A stretch of DNA of 64,000 nt from Paramyrothecium sp. XJ0827 (taxonomy: Eukaryota > Ascomycota > Sordariomycetes > Hypocreales > Stachybotryaceae), in assembly GCA_020881915.1 (NCBI GenBank), contig JAJFPB010000004.1:1922001-1986000 (forward strand), given 5' to 3'. Position numbers and translations under genes: made by a program. Position 1 is the stretch's first letter, and every line of letters begins with the position of its first letter. This document shows, in pieces, positions 1 through 10,516 of the stretch. The notes under the pieces were generated by a model. The model was given only the letters and a program-made list of their open reading frames with translations, was not told the DNA's origin and did not search any database.

Positions 1-1
1 T

Positions 2-952
2 CCCGAGCCCCGGCCGGTCGGCAAGGTCATACTCGCCGGCAGCGGGCCGGGCCACCCGGACCTCCTGACCCGGGCCACGCACAAGGCCATCGAGTCCGCC
101 GACCTCATCCTGGCCGACAAGCTCGTCCCCGCGGGCGTGCTCGACCTGATCCCCCGCCGCACGCCCGTCCAGATCGCGCGCAAGTTCCCCGGCAACGCCG
201 ACAGGGCGCAGGAGGAGCTGCTCGAGATGGCCCTCGCGGGCGTCCGGGCCGGCAAGACGGTGCTGCGCCTGAAGCAGGGCGACCCCTTCATCTACGGCCG
301 CGGCGGCGAGGAGGTCGAACACTTCCGCGCTCACGGCCTCGGCGACCGCGTCACCGTCCTGCCCGGCATCACCAGCGCCCTGAGCGCGCCCCTGTTCGCC
401 GCCGTGCCCGCCACCCAGCGCGACGTCGCCGACCAGGTCCTCATCTGCACCGGCACCGGCAAGAAGGGCAAGCCGCCCTCGCCGCCCGAGTTCGTCCCCT
501 CCCGCACCGTCGTCTTCCTCATGGCCCTGCACCGCATCGTCGGGCTCGTCCGCGAGCTGACGACGCACGTCGAGCTCGAGCCCCTCGCCCCGGCCACCGT
601 CGAGGAGAACACGACCGACCAGCCCCCGCCCCCTCCGCCGGCCCCGGCCGACGTCCACCGCGCCCTGTGGCCCCGCGACACGCCCTGCGCCGTCATCGAG
701 CGCGCCAGCTGCCCCGACCAGCGGGTCATCCGCACCACGCTGGCCTACGTCGCCGAGGCCATCGAGTCCGAGGGCAGCCGGCCGCCGGGCCTGCTCGTCG
801 TCGGCAGGGCGTGCGAGTTCCTCCACGGCCGGCGTGAAGCAGGCCGGCCCTGGGTGGTTGAGGAAGGTTTCAGGGGGCTGGATCTCGACAGCCTCGCGGG
901 CGGCCTGACGGAAGGGGTGCTCAGTGCCGGGGCGGTGTTGAGTTCAGCATGA
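2..952 (+). CDS. MET1: Uroporphyrinogen-III C-methyltransferase (siroheme synthase), 3' part
   Basis: The open frame runs in from the left edge, so the 5' end is missing. About 316 codons are visible. The protein methylates uroporphyrinogen III with S-adenosylmethionine to make precorrin-2, the route to siroheme, the cofactor of sulfite (and nitrite) reductase. Tetrapyrrole-methylase motifs appear in order: GSGPGHPDLLT near the start of the visible part, then LKQGDPFIYGRGGEE, then PGITSALSAP, then the C-terminal lobe ending in LLVVGRACEF. A proline run (QPPPPPPAP) interrupts the C-terminal lobe, a fungal-looking insertion. In fungal Met1 proteins the dehydrogenase-type domain would lie upstream, outside the window. 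Codon use is very GC-rich. Family assignment is firm; the full length and the N-terminal domain cannot be judged. Confidence 0.9.
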   Translation, partial: PEPRPVGKVILAGSGPGHPDLLTRATHKAIESADLILADKLVPAGVLDLIPRRTPVQIARKFPGNADRAQEELLEMALAGVRAGKTVLRLKQGDPFIYGRGGEEVEHFRAHGLGDRVTVLPGITSALSAPLFAAVPATQRDVADQVLICTGTGKKGKPPSPPEFVPSRTVVFLMALHRIVGLVRELTTHVELEPLAPATVEENTTDQPPPPPPAPADVHRALWPRDTPCAVIERASCPDQRVIRTTLAYVAEAIESEGSRPPGLLVVGRACEFLHGRREAGRPWVVEEGFRGLDLDSLAGGLTEGVLSAGAVLSSA

Positions 953-1437
953 TATAGGTGAATGATTCAGGGGCAGGACAGGACAGGAAAAGCATAGCAT
1001 TATACGGAGTTGTCAGCGGGGGCACATGCATCATTTACAGGTCTAGATACCCAACATTATTCATACACATTACTTTCAGGGCCCAATATAAAGAGCTTCG
1101 GTGAAAAGTGAGCAGTCATCACGTTGACGCAGGACAAAATGTATAACAAGTACAGCTGTATTTGTGTCTTGAAAATGCGGATGCGAACTATGGTCGCAGG
1201 CTACGCTATGCGGATCTATGCAACGCTTTCTCCCATCTATCTTCTACTTCTTCTTCTTCTTCTTCTTCTTCCTCCTCCTCTTTGGGCACCCAAATAAGGA
1301 TGTCCGCTCTCTGATATGTAACACCCGATTAAGGCAAAGAATATATAGTTCAGAATCGAAATGAAATTTCCCCACATTCGCGCCACGCTTGATTCAACAG
1401 TCATCAAGAAGAACATTAGAAACCACACAATAGGCCG
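953..1437. other. Intergenic, convergent 3' ends, with CTT microsatellite
   Basis: No gene is visible. The stretch lies between the stop of the methyltransferase (+) and the stop of the ferric reductase (-), so it should hold both 3' UTRs. A (CTT)n/(CTC)n triplet tract occupies roughly 1246-1279. Small ORFs here (for example 1237-1428 minus) simply read through the triplet tract. Confidence 0.7.
1246..1279. repeat. CTT/CTC trinucleotide microsatellite
   Basis: The tract is uninterrupted CTT units followed by several CTC units, seen directly. It is non-coding and lies in the shared 3' region of two convergent genes. It is likely to vary in length between strains. Confidence 0.85.
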
Positions 1438-3306
1438 TTACCAAGTGAAACTCTCCTCGACAAAGTCCACGACGGTGTCGCCCTGGACCGCCCTCACAGC
1501 AGATCGGACATCATCGGCCAAGGCGCCGGGGCCGCAGATGGTGACACACATGGAGCCGATCTGCTCCTGGACCTCCTTGACCAGGATCAGCGGGACGTTG
1601 GGTCGGCCGGGGAACATCTTGACAGTGTTGCTGGCGCTGACGATGTCGCGGGGGTTCTGGGGACGGGTCACGAAGACCTGGATGCGAAGGATATCCTTGC
1701 GGTTGGGAATGCGGAGAATAGTGTCCATGTACGGGCGCACCCACTCCAGAGACTCGTACTCGCGGATGATCCACACAAGGGTGACACGGCGGGTAGCCAC
1801 TGTGCCAGCATTGTAGCCTTCAAGGAGGTGTCGGATGTAGGAAATCTGATGAGTGATGCCTGTGGAACCGGCGAAGAGAACAACGTGGCCGTAAGAGTCG
1901 AGGCTGTGATGGCCGGCATAGGGTCCTTCCATGGCAGCCTTGATGCAGATGCCTTGAGGAGAAGCCTTAGCCTTGTTGTAAAGCTTACGGGTCATGCCAG
2001 TCTGGGCGCCGATGACGAAGGAGACTTCGGTAGTGCAGTGGGCACGGTCAATAGACTTGAGGGGCTCCTTCTCCGAGACGGGCAGAGGGCTGTTGACCTG
2101 GTGCTCCACCCAGGCAATGGAGAAGGGGTGGCTCTCCCAAGCGTTGACACCGGCGAAGCGAAGGTATGCGTGAGTGCCCGGCTTGATCTTGAGGTGGCGA
2201 GGTAGGCGCAGGGTGACACGAGTGACATCGCCAGGCATAGGCTCGCAAATGGCATCCGTGAAGCCCTTGCTGGACCAGTTGGCATAAAGGAGGCGGAAGA
2301 CACGTGCAAGACGGTCCATGATCCAGATGGCAAAGATGGCGATGATCCAGGGGAGCTGGGGAAGCTTGACGGGAAGATGGGGAGTCAAGCAATGAATCAG
2401 AGTGCAGATGAAGCAGACCATGGCCAGGAAGATGTGGCCGTTGAGGAAAGTCTCATAGAAGGCATGTCGAATGGGGGAGAGCGACAAGATCATGATGAGA
2501 ACCATGACAACGGTACCGATCATGCCAGACATGATGAAGATGTCGGAAGCAACCAGGTTGCCGACAAGAGCCCAACCACCGTCAGCAACAACCACAATGG
2601 CCCAAGCCATGGTGTGGATGACGATTTCGATCACGCAAATGCGACCGAGCCATCGGTGGAGCAGGTTATAGTTGTCGAAGCTGATCTTGAGCAGGCCGAT
2701 AAGAGGATTGTTGCGTCCAGCCAGGATGATCAAAGGAACCATGTTGACCATGCCCAGGGTGCCAGATCGACCACGAAGCTCGGCGCACAGGGCAAACCTG
2801 TTCTCCTGCTGCCAGTCGAGGACGAACATGTAGGCGATGTTGCACAGGGTGTAGATGAGGATGAGGATGAAGTGCAGGCGAGAAGGCAGGGTACCAATGT
2901 TGCCAGCCTTGGAAAGTCGGATCTCGCGGTTGTGGCGTTTCCTGAAGAGCGGAGCGTAGATGATGTGCTTCTTGAGGGACGGCATCCAGCTCCACTGAGA
3001 CTCCTTCCAGTAGGTCTGCTTGTCGCGAGGCGCGGACATGGCGGAGACGTGGCGCAGCTGGGCCCAGGAGATTTCGATGATGCGGATGGTAAGCACGATG
3101 AGGCCAGCGATACCCAGGGTCCACCAGAGAACATCGACAAACGTCATGTTCAAAGGTTGGTTGACACCGTTGAGCTGCTGGTAGTAGGGGGAGATGGTGG
3201 AGGTAGGGTCGATTTCGGCGCGAACTGCGTGAGGTGAGTGGGCGTCTTCCGTGGCAGATGCCAGGACGGGCTCGTAGCCGGCGAGCCGGCCTCGGTAAGA
3301 ATCCAT
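1438..3306 (-). CDS. Ferric reductase-type transmembrane flavocytochrome
   Basis: A 622-residue protein read from one exon. It carries electrons from NAD(P)H through FAD and two hemes across a membrane, as in fungal Fre metalloreductases. The N-terminus is a short extracytoplasmic stretch without a clear signal peptide. About seven hydrophobic helices lie between residues 55 and 335. Two heme histidine pairs with 13-residue spacing are visible, H217/H231 and H291/H305. The FAD-binding motif HPFSIAW is at about 393-399, followed by the nucleotide-binding GSTGITHQ segment, a late CGPGAL motif and a C-terminal EESFTW. The tryptophan end is typical of ferric reductases rather than NOX enzymes, which usually end in phenylalanine. 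Iron or copper reduction is the family role; the substrate is not visible. The long upstream region suggests complex control. Confidence 0.9.
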   Translation of the reverse strand: MDSYRGRLAGYEPVLASATEDAHSPHAVRAEIDPTSTISPYYQQLNGVNQPLNMTFVDVLWWTLGIAGLIVLTIRIIEISWAQLRHVSAMSAPRDKQTYWKESQWSWMPSLKKHIIYAPLFRKRHNREIRLSKAGNIGTLPSRLHFILILIYTLCNIAYMFVLDWQQENRFALCAELRGRSGTLGMVNMVPLIILAGRNNPLIGLLKISFDNYNLLHRWLGRICVIEIVIHTMAWAIVVVADGGWALVGNLVASDIFIMSGMIGTVVMVLIMILSLSPIRHAFYETFLNGHIFLAMVCFICTLIHCLTPHLPVKLPQLPWIIAIFAIWIMDRLARVFRLLYANWSSKGFTDAICEPMPGDVTRVTLRLPRHLKIKPGTHAYLRFAGVNAWESHPFSIAWVEHQVNSPLPVSEKEPLKSIDRAHCTTEVSFVIGAQTGMTRKLYNKAKASPQGICIKAAMEGPYAGHHSLDSYGHVVLFAGSTGITHQISYIRHLLEGYNAGTVATRRVTLVWIIREYESLEWVRPYMDTILRIPNRKDILRIQVFVTRPQNPRDIVSASNTVKMFPGRPNVPLILVKEVQEQIGSMCVTICGPGALADDVRSAVRAVQGDTVVDFVEESFTW

Positions 3307-6300
3307 CTCGCAGAGGTCCGGGGTTACAAAAGGTAAATGAATACAGGAATGAAAATATCTGATAAAGCAGAACAGGGTGACTTGCGACAGAAAGATCGCC
3401 GGTGTTCTTTCCTTTTTGACGACGGGGATGGCGATTCACAGAACCGGAAAGTGTCAATGCTTGGATTTCGAATGAATTGATTGTTCGCTCAAAGGATCAT
3501 CGCGTACAGATGAATGAAGAGGTGTGTCCAAAGGGTTGCGTGTAAGCCGGGCGTTTGAACAGTGAACAGCGGTTGTGACAAAGAGGTCCCACAAGTGCTT
3601 GTGGAAACTATATCGCAGCGTAGATGGTAAAGAGCGAAACAAACGGATTGTCCGAAACACAAAAAGGATTTCGAGATTGCTTTGTTTGTACGACTGAAAC
3701 GAAGGTGATGATTTTGGGTTGGTAAAGAGCGTGCGCAGCAGCGGATGGAAATCGAGAGCTTGACGGCTGACGATGACGATGATGATGATGATCAGAAGGT
3801 GATTCCACGTCAAGTGAATCAGAATGAAGCAAATGGTCACAGGATGCGGACTGGGACGATGACGAAAGCGTCGCTGGAGTTGCGAGTTCGGTGGCGGGTG
3901 ATGTTGATTGATGGTGGTGGTTGGTGTTGTGTTGTCGTGTTGTTAGTGGGATGACCTCACAGAGGACGGGCAGAAGCAGCGAGTAAGTGAATGTAGATCA
4001 AGCGTCCAGTCCGGACGAAGTGAATATGTGGGTTGAAAAGAAGGGCGAGCGGCCGGAGGCAGCGAACGAGGGAGAGACAAAAAGATCGACAAGAAGAACC
4101 CAGACCAGAAACCAGCCTCTGCTAGAGAGACACTGGGGAAGATGGTTGAGGAGGTGAGGCGGGAGGTGAGGGAAGAAGAAGAGCGAACCAGAGGAATGCG
4201 GGCGGCAGGGAGACAATAGGCTAGCTATAGTGGATGGGGATTGGGGATTGGGGGGAGGGCGGGCACAAAAAGGACTTTTGGCCCTCAGCCTGGTCCAGGT
4301 CGCGATCCACCCCCTGCCCATTGACAGAGACTCAGAGAGGCATCTCGTCCAGGTTCAACTCGCGTGGCTGCACGAACAGCCCATCTAATCTAGCCGTGGT
4401 GTCACTTTAGTGCCCTTGGCCGCCGTGGAGCCTCTCGGGGCCCCCCTGCGTTGTGCGATGAGGACGGGCATCCGGCCGGGTTGGTTGGTGGACGAGATGC
4501 CCTGTTCCTGGTCGGCCCTCCCTAGTGGCAAGCCAGCCTGCGCTGGGCGAGGTCAGCCAGGACGACGGTCGACGACTCTGCTCGTGTTCCCGTTCCCCGG
4601 GTTCATTTTTTTCTCTTGAGCAAAGGGGGCCATTGGCCCAAAGGAGGAAGAAGCTAAGCCGGGGTCGAATCTCTGGTCGCCGTGCTGTCCAATCAATGTC
4701 CGGCAGCCGTCGAGCCCACCTTGGCCCGACCGGGCTGAGATTCGTCCCTAGGCCATAGAAGGCGAGGTGGACAGGGCTCAAGTCAAACGGAAATGGGCAA
4801 AGAGCGAATCATCCTGGGCCTATGAGAGCGCGCTTCCCGGGCCACCCGGCCTCAACTTGCTGCGTCTCGCCCGCTTCCATTGGCCAGCTGTTTCTGAAAC
4901 CGCAGATCTCCACCTCGATCAGGGGGGCTGGACCAGGACCAGCATGACGCCTGCGCATGCTCCGCTGCTGCCAGGTACCGATCCTCTCTTGCCTGCGAAA
5001 TCCACTGCGGCGATGCTAGAAGACGAAGGGAAACCCTTGCCCGCCTACCGAATCCGTGTCTCTCCTCTCTCCCCTCGAGTCCCCCTCTAACCACAGTAGG
5101 GAAGACGGATGGGCACCAGGAATACTCACGGCTTCAGGAGGCTCGCAGTCCAGCGTCCCAAGTTCGGCCCTGGATCCGGCCCTCGCTTCCCTTTTTTTGA
5201 CAGCTGGCTCCACTGTGCAGTTTATAGAAAACGCCAACCGGTGCTCGGCCGTCGAGCAGAATGGCACAGACAAAAACGGAGCCTGCGCAGGTCGCAAGCC
5301 CCAATGCAGCGCCATGAGTAACACCCATCTTGGCCGCCAGGCTGGCCCGGATGGATGAATGAATGAGAGGGCGGAGGACAAGCCCTCGGCGAAACGAATA
5401 TGCAAGGTACCGTACGAACATGCAGGAGATAACACTAATTACGTGGCTGCGTTGGGGGTCACACTGGACGAGGCCTTGGCTGCCATTGGAGCTCTGTTCT
5501 TGTTGTTTTTTCGAAACGTGGACGCGCAGAGCGTCTGCCAGCCACTCAACTTCCGTCCCGTCCTTCATCATGATGTGCTGCAAGGGGAGCCCCCCTAAAG
5601 AGAAGAGAAGAGAAGGGTTTCCAGTCGGCTGCCAGCATTCTGCATCCGTGCAATGTAACCACAGCCGCCCGCCTGCCGAAAAACCTGCTCGCTCACCTCG
5701 CTTCCACCTCTCTGTATATTAAATCTAATCAATTCCCCTCTCCTTCTCGTTCAATGAGCCCTGGCCCCGGCACGGCGCCAAGACACAATGTGTTGGTGAG
5801 ATGGGGCTTGTAGCATGGCACAATGGGGCCTGGAAGGACTGGAGAAGCACCGGAACCCATTCCCTTGCGGAACCCTGCGGCTCTCTCGCGTCCGTAGTCG
5901 AATTACAAAAGACATGTGAATGATTGCTCAGATTGATTCATCTCCATTTACACGTTGACAGCGCACGGCATCTTCCGTGATCCGACCTAGTGACTCCACC
6001 GAGTTGACCGAGTTGTGCCTTTTCAGCACGATCGTGCTCAACCTACGTCCTGCACATAGTAGCTCTTCTACATGCAATCGAGGTGGCCTGGGCGCCTACT
6101 TGCATCTCTCCGAACACAAACTCGAGCTCCGCGTCACCTGCCTAACTCATACTCTGTAATGGGCACGTAAGATTACCCAGCCTGTCTGTCTCTGATCATA
6201 CCCCAGCATCTGTTGACGCTCTGTTCACCTCAACCCGACAGTGGCCAGGTGCCAGCCTGCCCATCGTATCACAGCCTCACTTGATTTACTTACCGAGATG

Positions 6301-7203
6301 GGACCCTCCTTACCCGAGGCCACGGGCTGGAAGAAAACGCCGTTGGCCCAGAGCTATCGTGAGCGATGCCCATGCCGAGTTGCATCCAGCCCGCTTCACC
6401 TGAGATATTAGCATGTTGCGTCTAGATTAAACCAAGGCCGCCTCCCTCCACTTTGACCACGGGTCAGATCCCCCGTTCAAGGTTAGAGCCCCCACCTATG
6501 GCAGGCCAGGGGTCCTCCTCTACCCTGCGATAGTGAGGGGCTCAACTGGCAAACAGGCCCAGCGCCTCCGCTATACTTGACACATTCCAAGCCCCCATAT
6601 CCGATGAACACCCTGACTGAGATGAACGAACTCGTCGCCCAAGATCTCGGGAGAAACGAATCGTCCAAACCACATGGCAGGTTCACACGGGCTTTGCCCA
6701 TCCAGTCAGCTACACATGTCACGTCATACTCCATAAGATCTCCCATGCCGTACGATAGCCGATCTTTCTGGCCCTCATCATCAGATGATTTATTCTACTT
6801 CTCGTCACATTGTTCCATTCACAGCGTTCAGAGGTGTGCGTGCGGAACCCATTCCTGCTGGTGGCCGCAATGTCCTTGTCAGTCAATTTCCGTGCATAAA
6901 CACTTGAATGAGCATAATACGGCGGAAGCACGGGGCAGGCCGCCACATGCTGCATCCGGTTTTCAGCCACACTCCAGCTTGCTGCTCCAGCCTCTTGTGG
7001 TTTGAAAATGATCGACTTATTACCTAATCCAAGTCGACGCTATGTCTGACATAAGCATTCAATGGCATCTGAGCAAGCGCCCAGCGTCAGCCTCAGGCAT
7101 AAAGTACTGCTCCGGAGTGATCCCGTGATATGCCGTCAATCTGGGCCGAAACTTCGTTGATGAGCTGCTGTTATAACGTCACAACGCCATTGAGCTCGCC
7201 AAC
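3307..7203. other. Long intergenic region between divergent genes
   Basis: It separates the ferric reductase (-) and MIC19 (+) start codons by 3.9 kb. I see no credible gene. It contains a GAT/GAC triplet tract (about 3768-3790), a G-rich tract at 4236-4263, an AAGAG pentamer run near 5598-5616 and many short ORFs open on both strands. A minus-strand 128-codon ORF (3454-3840) would sit in the reductase leader, but its isoleucine run is only the GAT repeat read backwards. The region probably holds both promoters and long leaders. Confidence 0.55.
4236..4263 (+). other. G-quadruplex-capable, telomere-like G tract
   Basis: Two GGGGATT units are followed by GGGGGGAGGG and CGGG on the plus strand. 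This gives at least five runs of three or more G with loops of 1-3 nt, which meets the usual intramolecular quadruplex pattern. It lies about 0.93 kb upstream of the ferric reductase start, on the non-template side for that gene. Folding is inferred. Confidence 0.6.
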
Positions 7204-7850
7204 ATGGGTTCCAGCGAGTCTAAGCCCGCTTCGGCGCATTTGTGGAAGGCGTGAGTTTACTTCAACCAATATCCCCGCCCAGAGAGCTTTTTCCGGAGGT
7301 TACTGACGCAGTATTGGATAAAACAGCTCAGGGCCGAACGGCGTCTCTCAAGATCTCGTCGATTCCCTTCAATCAAACCATGAGGCAAGCCACCTCCTCC
7401 AGCTCAACAATTCATAGCGCTGCACAGCTATCGATGCCTTCGAAGCACATAAGCTGACCAGTTCTGCTGTACCAGACCGACCTGTCCCGCGCCAAGTTGA
7501 TGGAGCTACAGGTCCAGGCCCGCGTGGCCGAGGAGCTCAGAAAGATCCAGCAGAAGGAGGCCGAGGCGCTCAACCTCGCTCACGAGAAGCTCTCGGCGGC
7601 CACCGATGACAAGGACCAGGGCCACAGCCGTTTCACGGTCAGCAAGGAAGTTGAGGAGCTGCGACGCAAGCTCGAGGAGCGCAAGAAGCTGCGGGCGCTG
7701 CCGGACAGCGTCGAGGGAGCCCGCAACGAGGTCATTCGCTGCCTGAGGGACAACGACCGCCGCCCGCTGGATTGCTGGCAGGAAGTGCAGAACTTCAAGG
7801 CCGAGGTGAAGAAGCTGGAGAAGAGCTGGGTGGACAAGGTTACGTCCTAA
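7204..7850 (+). CDS. MIC19: MICOS complex subunit Mic19
   Basis: Three exons: 7204-7250, 7327-7384 and 7476-7850, giving 159 residues. Mic19 is a peripheral inner-membrane protein that holds mitochondrial cristae junctions with Mic60. The start is MGSSES, a classic N-myristoylation consensus (Gly2, Ser6), as reported for animal Mic19. Residues 36-110 are a charged coiled coil. A cysteine pair C124-x10-C135 forms the CHCH-like helical hairpin at the C-terminus, matching the fungal CX10C form. Intron 1 is GT-AG with a CTGAC branch site. Intron 2 is best explained as GC-AG (GAG|GCAAGC ... CTGAC ... CCAG|ACC), since this is the only junction found that joins the conserved SNHE and TDLSRAK segments in frame. 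The gene converges on TYW3, with 142 nt between stops. Confidence 0.85.
7385..7475 (+). other. GC-AG intron in MIC19
   Basis: The 91-nt intron starts GCAAGC after exon GAG and ends CCAG. A CTGAC branch-like site lies about 20 nt before the acceptor. The exon sum (47+58 nt) closes a codon exactly. No GT donor nearby keeps the conserved protein in frame. Confidence 0.7.
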
Positions 7851-7992
7851 AGGAGCGGGTCGTGAAATCGGATGACACGTGAGATACATGAGCTCACAGC
7901 ATTTAGACATTGGGTTGATGGCGATTGTCAGCGCATGTATATTATAGGTCAGCAGTAGTAAAAGCTGCATAGAGATACACAATGTACAAGCC

Positions 7993-9043
7993 TCAAAGAT
8001 CATTAAATGGTTCGGGGTCCTCTGCCCCTGGCGTATCGTGCTCTGTTGTCGCAGTGGCCTTTTCAGGAACCGCTGCATTCTTTAGCGCTTCTTTTCTTTT
8101 GAGACCTTCAGCGCGCTTCCTTTCGCGTCGAGCCGCGGCGTCCTCCCAATCACCACCATTGGGGCTCTTCTTGGGGTTAGCCTGCATGGCGTCCCGGAAA
8201 GCACTACGGAATCTCTCGATGCGCTTTTTGTTCTCCACGAAGCGCTCGTTGGCAATCTCGACTAAGGTCTCAAGGTATTCGGGCAGGACCATGAGCTGGC
8301 GCCGGCCCTCCTCCTCGAATCCAATGAGAGACTCAAAGCCGAGTCCCATGGAGCGCACGGCTACGATTGGTGTGGCCGGCTCGTCGGCAGTTGAAGGAGT
8401 GAGACTCACGGCTCCTGACTCACGGAATCCAGCCTGTAGGGCACAGCGCAGAAGGAGCTGCGCATGGGTGGAAGATGTGGTGAGGACATGGAGGATCTTC
8501 ACAAGGGGTCGTTTTAGCAATGGCGATCTGAAAGGGCACTGCGCATAGTGTTGAACGAGGGTTACGTATGGTACTAACCATGGGCTCAAATTTGAAGTGG
8601 ATAAGCCGTCTTGACCTCGAGCTCCCGCCCTTGGCCTTCCAGTCTGATGATCCTTCGGCGTTTGCAAGTCCAAAGACGGCGGGCCAGTCTCGTCCTTGCC
8701 TCCCCGCGTCATCTTCGTCAGACAGAGGTTCATGTGACACAAACAGCCATGTTCCGCCGGCACCCTTGCCGCCTACGCCGGCTACTTGCTGGCCATCGTC
8801 AGCGCCCGGGTCGGCCGCTCTTCTACCTTCCAGGAAAACGCTAACACGACCCGCGCAGCTGCTCGTAGTAACGAATCCCGCCACGCAGTTGATCTCGTCG
8901 ACAAACTCCCGAATGCCGGCGTCGACAGAGCCCTTTGGCGAGGCGTCGGCGTACTCAGCCTCGGGAACGGCCAGCTGCTGGACGATACGGGTTTTCCTTT
9001 CCACAAACGAGGCAGTCTGCGGTGGAAGGAGGGTCTTCTGCAT
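7993..9043 (-). CDS. TYW3: tRNA wybutosine-synthesizing protein 3
   Basis: Two exons, 8579-9043 and 7993-8496, joined by an 82-nt GT-AG intron (8497-8578, donor GTTAGT, branch CTAAA) in phase 0. The product is 322 residues. TYW3 is the SAM-dependent N-4 methylase in the pathway that makes wybutosine at position 37 of tRNA-Phe. Seen motifs: FVERKTRIVQQL near the N-terminus, DASPKGSVD, INCVAGFVTTSSCAGRVSVFLEG, then LIHFKFEPM at the exon end continuing into ILHVLTTS and AGFRESG. The C-terminal 60 residues are a lysine/arginine/glutamate-rich fungal tail. Fungal proteins of this family are about 270-330 aa, so the length fits. The start was chosen at MQKTLLPP; an in-frame methionine 36 codons upstream (9151) is less likely. 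Confidence 0.88.
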
Positions 9044-9577
9044 CGTCAAGCCAAAAGAATGAAGCTCTGTAGGCGAATGACTCCCTCGTTTGGGCTCGAA
9101 TAAAATAAAGAAGTAGTGCCGTATTTGGGAACGGTCAAAGTGTGATGACAAAGCTTGTTAGCGTGGCATCGTCTAACAACGGAGAGATGCTGAACCAATT
9201 GTTACAGCACGATCATGCCCCACGGCGCGGGGTATCAAGATTAGGGACGACGATCACCAGTTCTTGTCAACACATCTTGCCCAGGTCATCACCGCCATCA
9301 GTGTTCACGTCGATTTCAAGATACTGATTTCATAAGAGTTTATTTTCTCCGATGATTCCTTTCTATCCTCTTCATGCTTGGGAAAATCTACTTTCCCGTC
9401 ACCAAGGGTCTAACAAAGAAATGAAGCACATCCGGCCCGTTTTTCCTTTGTGGTATGCCAAATCATATCCTTTCGAGCAAACTTGCTATTTATCCTCAAA
9501 CAGTCCCATTGCGCCTGTGCCGATGCTGCAGTCATGATATCATAAAGTGTAACAAGATGGAAACCCCGACGAGAGGC
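9044..9577. other. Intergenic between TYW3 and MET16
   Basis: Both flanking genes are on the minus strand, so this 534-nt stretch holds the MET16 3' UTR and the TYW3 promoter. I see no gene in it. Confidence 0.6.
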
Positions 9578-10516
9578 TCAGAGCACAGGCGCAACGGCCG
9601 GTACTGAGGTCTCCAAGTTCTGCTTGGCTTCCGTCTCAGCCAAGAACTGAGCGTACCTGGACTTCTTGTTGTGGATGCCGCACTCAGTCTTGGCCCGGCC
9701 CTTCCATCGGCCGGCGCGCTCATCCTCGCCCTCCTTGACAGGGCTGGTTGAATGCCAGTCACCGACCGACTTGTACCCTTGGTCGAGCAGGGCGTTGTAG
9801 GGGACGTTGTTCTCGTCAATGTACTCCTTCACTTGCTTGAAGGACCAAGCGGCCAGAGGGTTGATCTTGACGATACCACGTTCCTCATCAAGCTCGATGA
9901 TAGGGATCGAGCCTCGGGCAGCACCTTGGGATCGGCGGCGGCCGTTCAGCACGGCGGCGACCTTGAGCTCCTCAAAAGCGCGTTGAAGGGGCTCAACCTT
10001 GACAAGGTAGTCGTACATTTCCTCAGCAACATTCCAAAGCTCCTTGCCGTATGTCTCCTCGAGCTCCTCGGCAGTATTGGCACCTTCAGGCTTGAAGATG
10101 TGCAGAGGGAGGTTGGGGTATCGCTCCTTGATGTTGTCAATCAGGGCATATGTCTCCTTGAAGTGGTACAAGGTATCGAGGAAGATCAGCTCGACCGGGC
10201 GCGACTGGGTTTCCTTCTGAATCTTGGACAGCATGTCCATCGTGACCAGGCCAGTCAGGCCAAAGGCAGTGGATTGATAAAGGTTGGGGAACATGACTCG
10301 GCAGAAGCGGAGGATGTCCATGGGATGCATGGGCTCCAGCTGGTCGTTGAGGTGCTTGACGTGTGCCGGTGTGAGAGTGATGAGGGGAAGGGTGGTCGAG
10401 GACTGCGGCGAGTAGTCGGACTGGCCAGACGCGTACCCGGATTCGACGTCATGGCTATCAGACTTGTTGTCCTGGAAGGACGACTGAGAGAAGGAGTGCG
10501 TCAACGGCTGCGACAT
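9578..10516 (-). CDS. MET16: Phosphoadenylyl-sulfate (PAPS) reductase
   Basis: A single exon of 312 codons. The enzyme reduces 3'-phosphoadenylyl sulfate to sulfite using thioredoxin, the step before sulfite reductase in cytosolic sulfate assimilation. The N-terminal 45 residues are Ser/Gln-rich and poorly conserved. The adenosine-nucleotide alpha-hydrolase fold follows: TAFGLTGLVTMDML (about 84-97), LIFLDTLYHFKETYAL, and YGKELWNVAEE, where many homologs differ. Then come NGRRRSQGAARGSIP and INPLAAWSF. The C-terminal catalytic motif is ECGIHNKKSRYAQ with nucleophile C279. There is no iron-sulfur CC pair, as expected for the PAPS-specific (thioredoxin-dependent) type. The length and motif order match yeast Met16. 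The divergent neighbour is SER2, 2.1 kb away. Confidence 0.93.
   Translation of the reverse strand: MSQPLTHSFSQSSFQDNKSDSHDVESGYASGQSDYSPQSSTTLPLITLTPAHVKHLNDQLEPMHPMDILRFCRVMFPNLYQSTAFGLTGLVTMDMLSKIQKETQSRPVELIFLDTLYHFKETYALIDNIKERYPNLPLHIFKPEGANTAEELEETYGKELWNVAEEMYDYLVKVEPLQRAFEELKVAAVLNGRRRSQGAARGSIPIIELDEERGIVKINPLAAWSFKQVKEYIDENNVPYNALLDQGYKSVGDWHSTSPVKEGEDERAGRWKGRAKTECGIHNKKSRYAQFLAETEAKQNLETSVPAVAPVL

Noticed and set aside
2377..3237. 286-codon plus-strand ORF opposite the ferric reductase
   Set aside because: It is antisense to a clear membrane protein gene, low in hydrophobic content and without any family motif. It is a shadow of codon bias.
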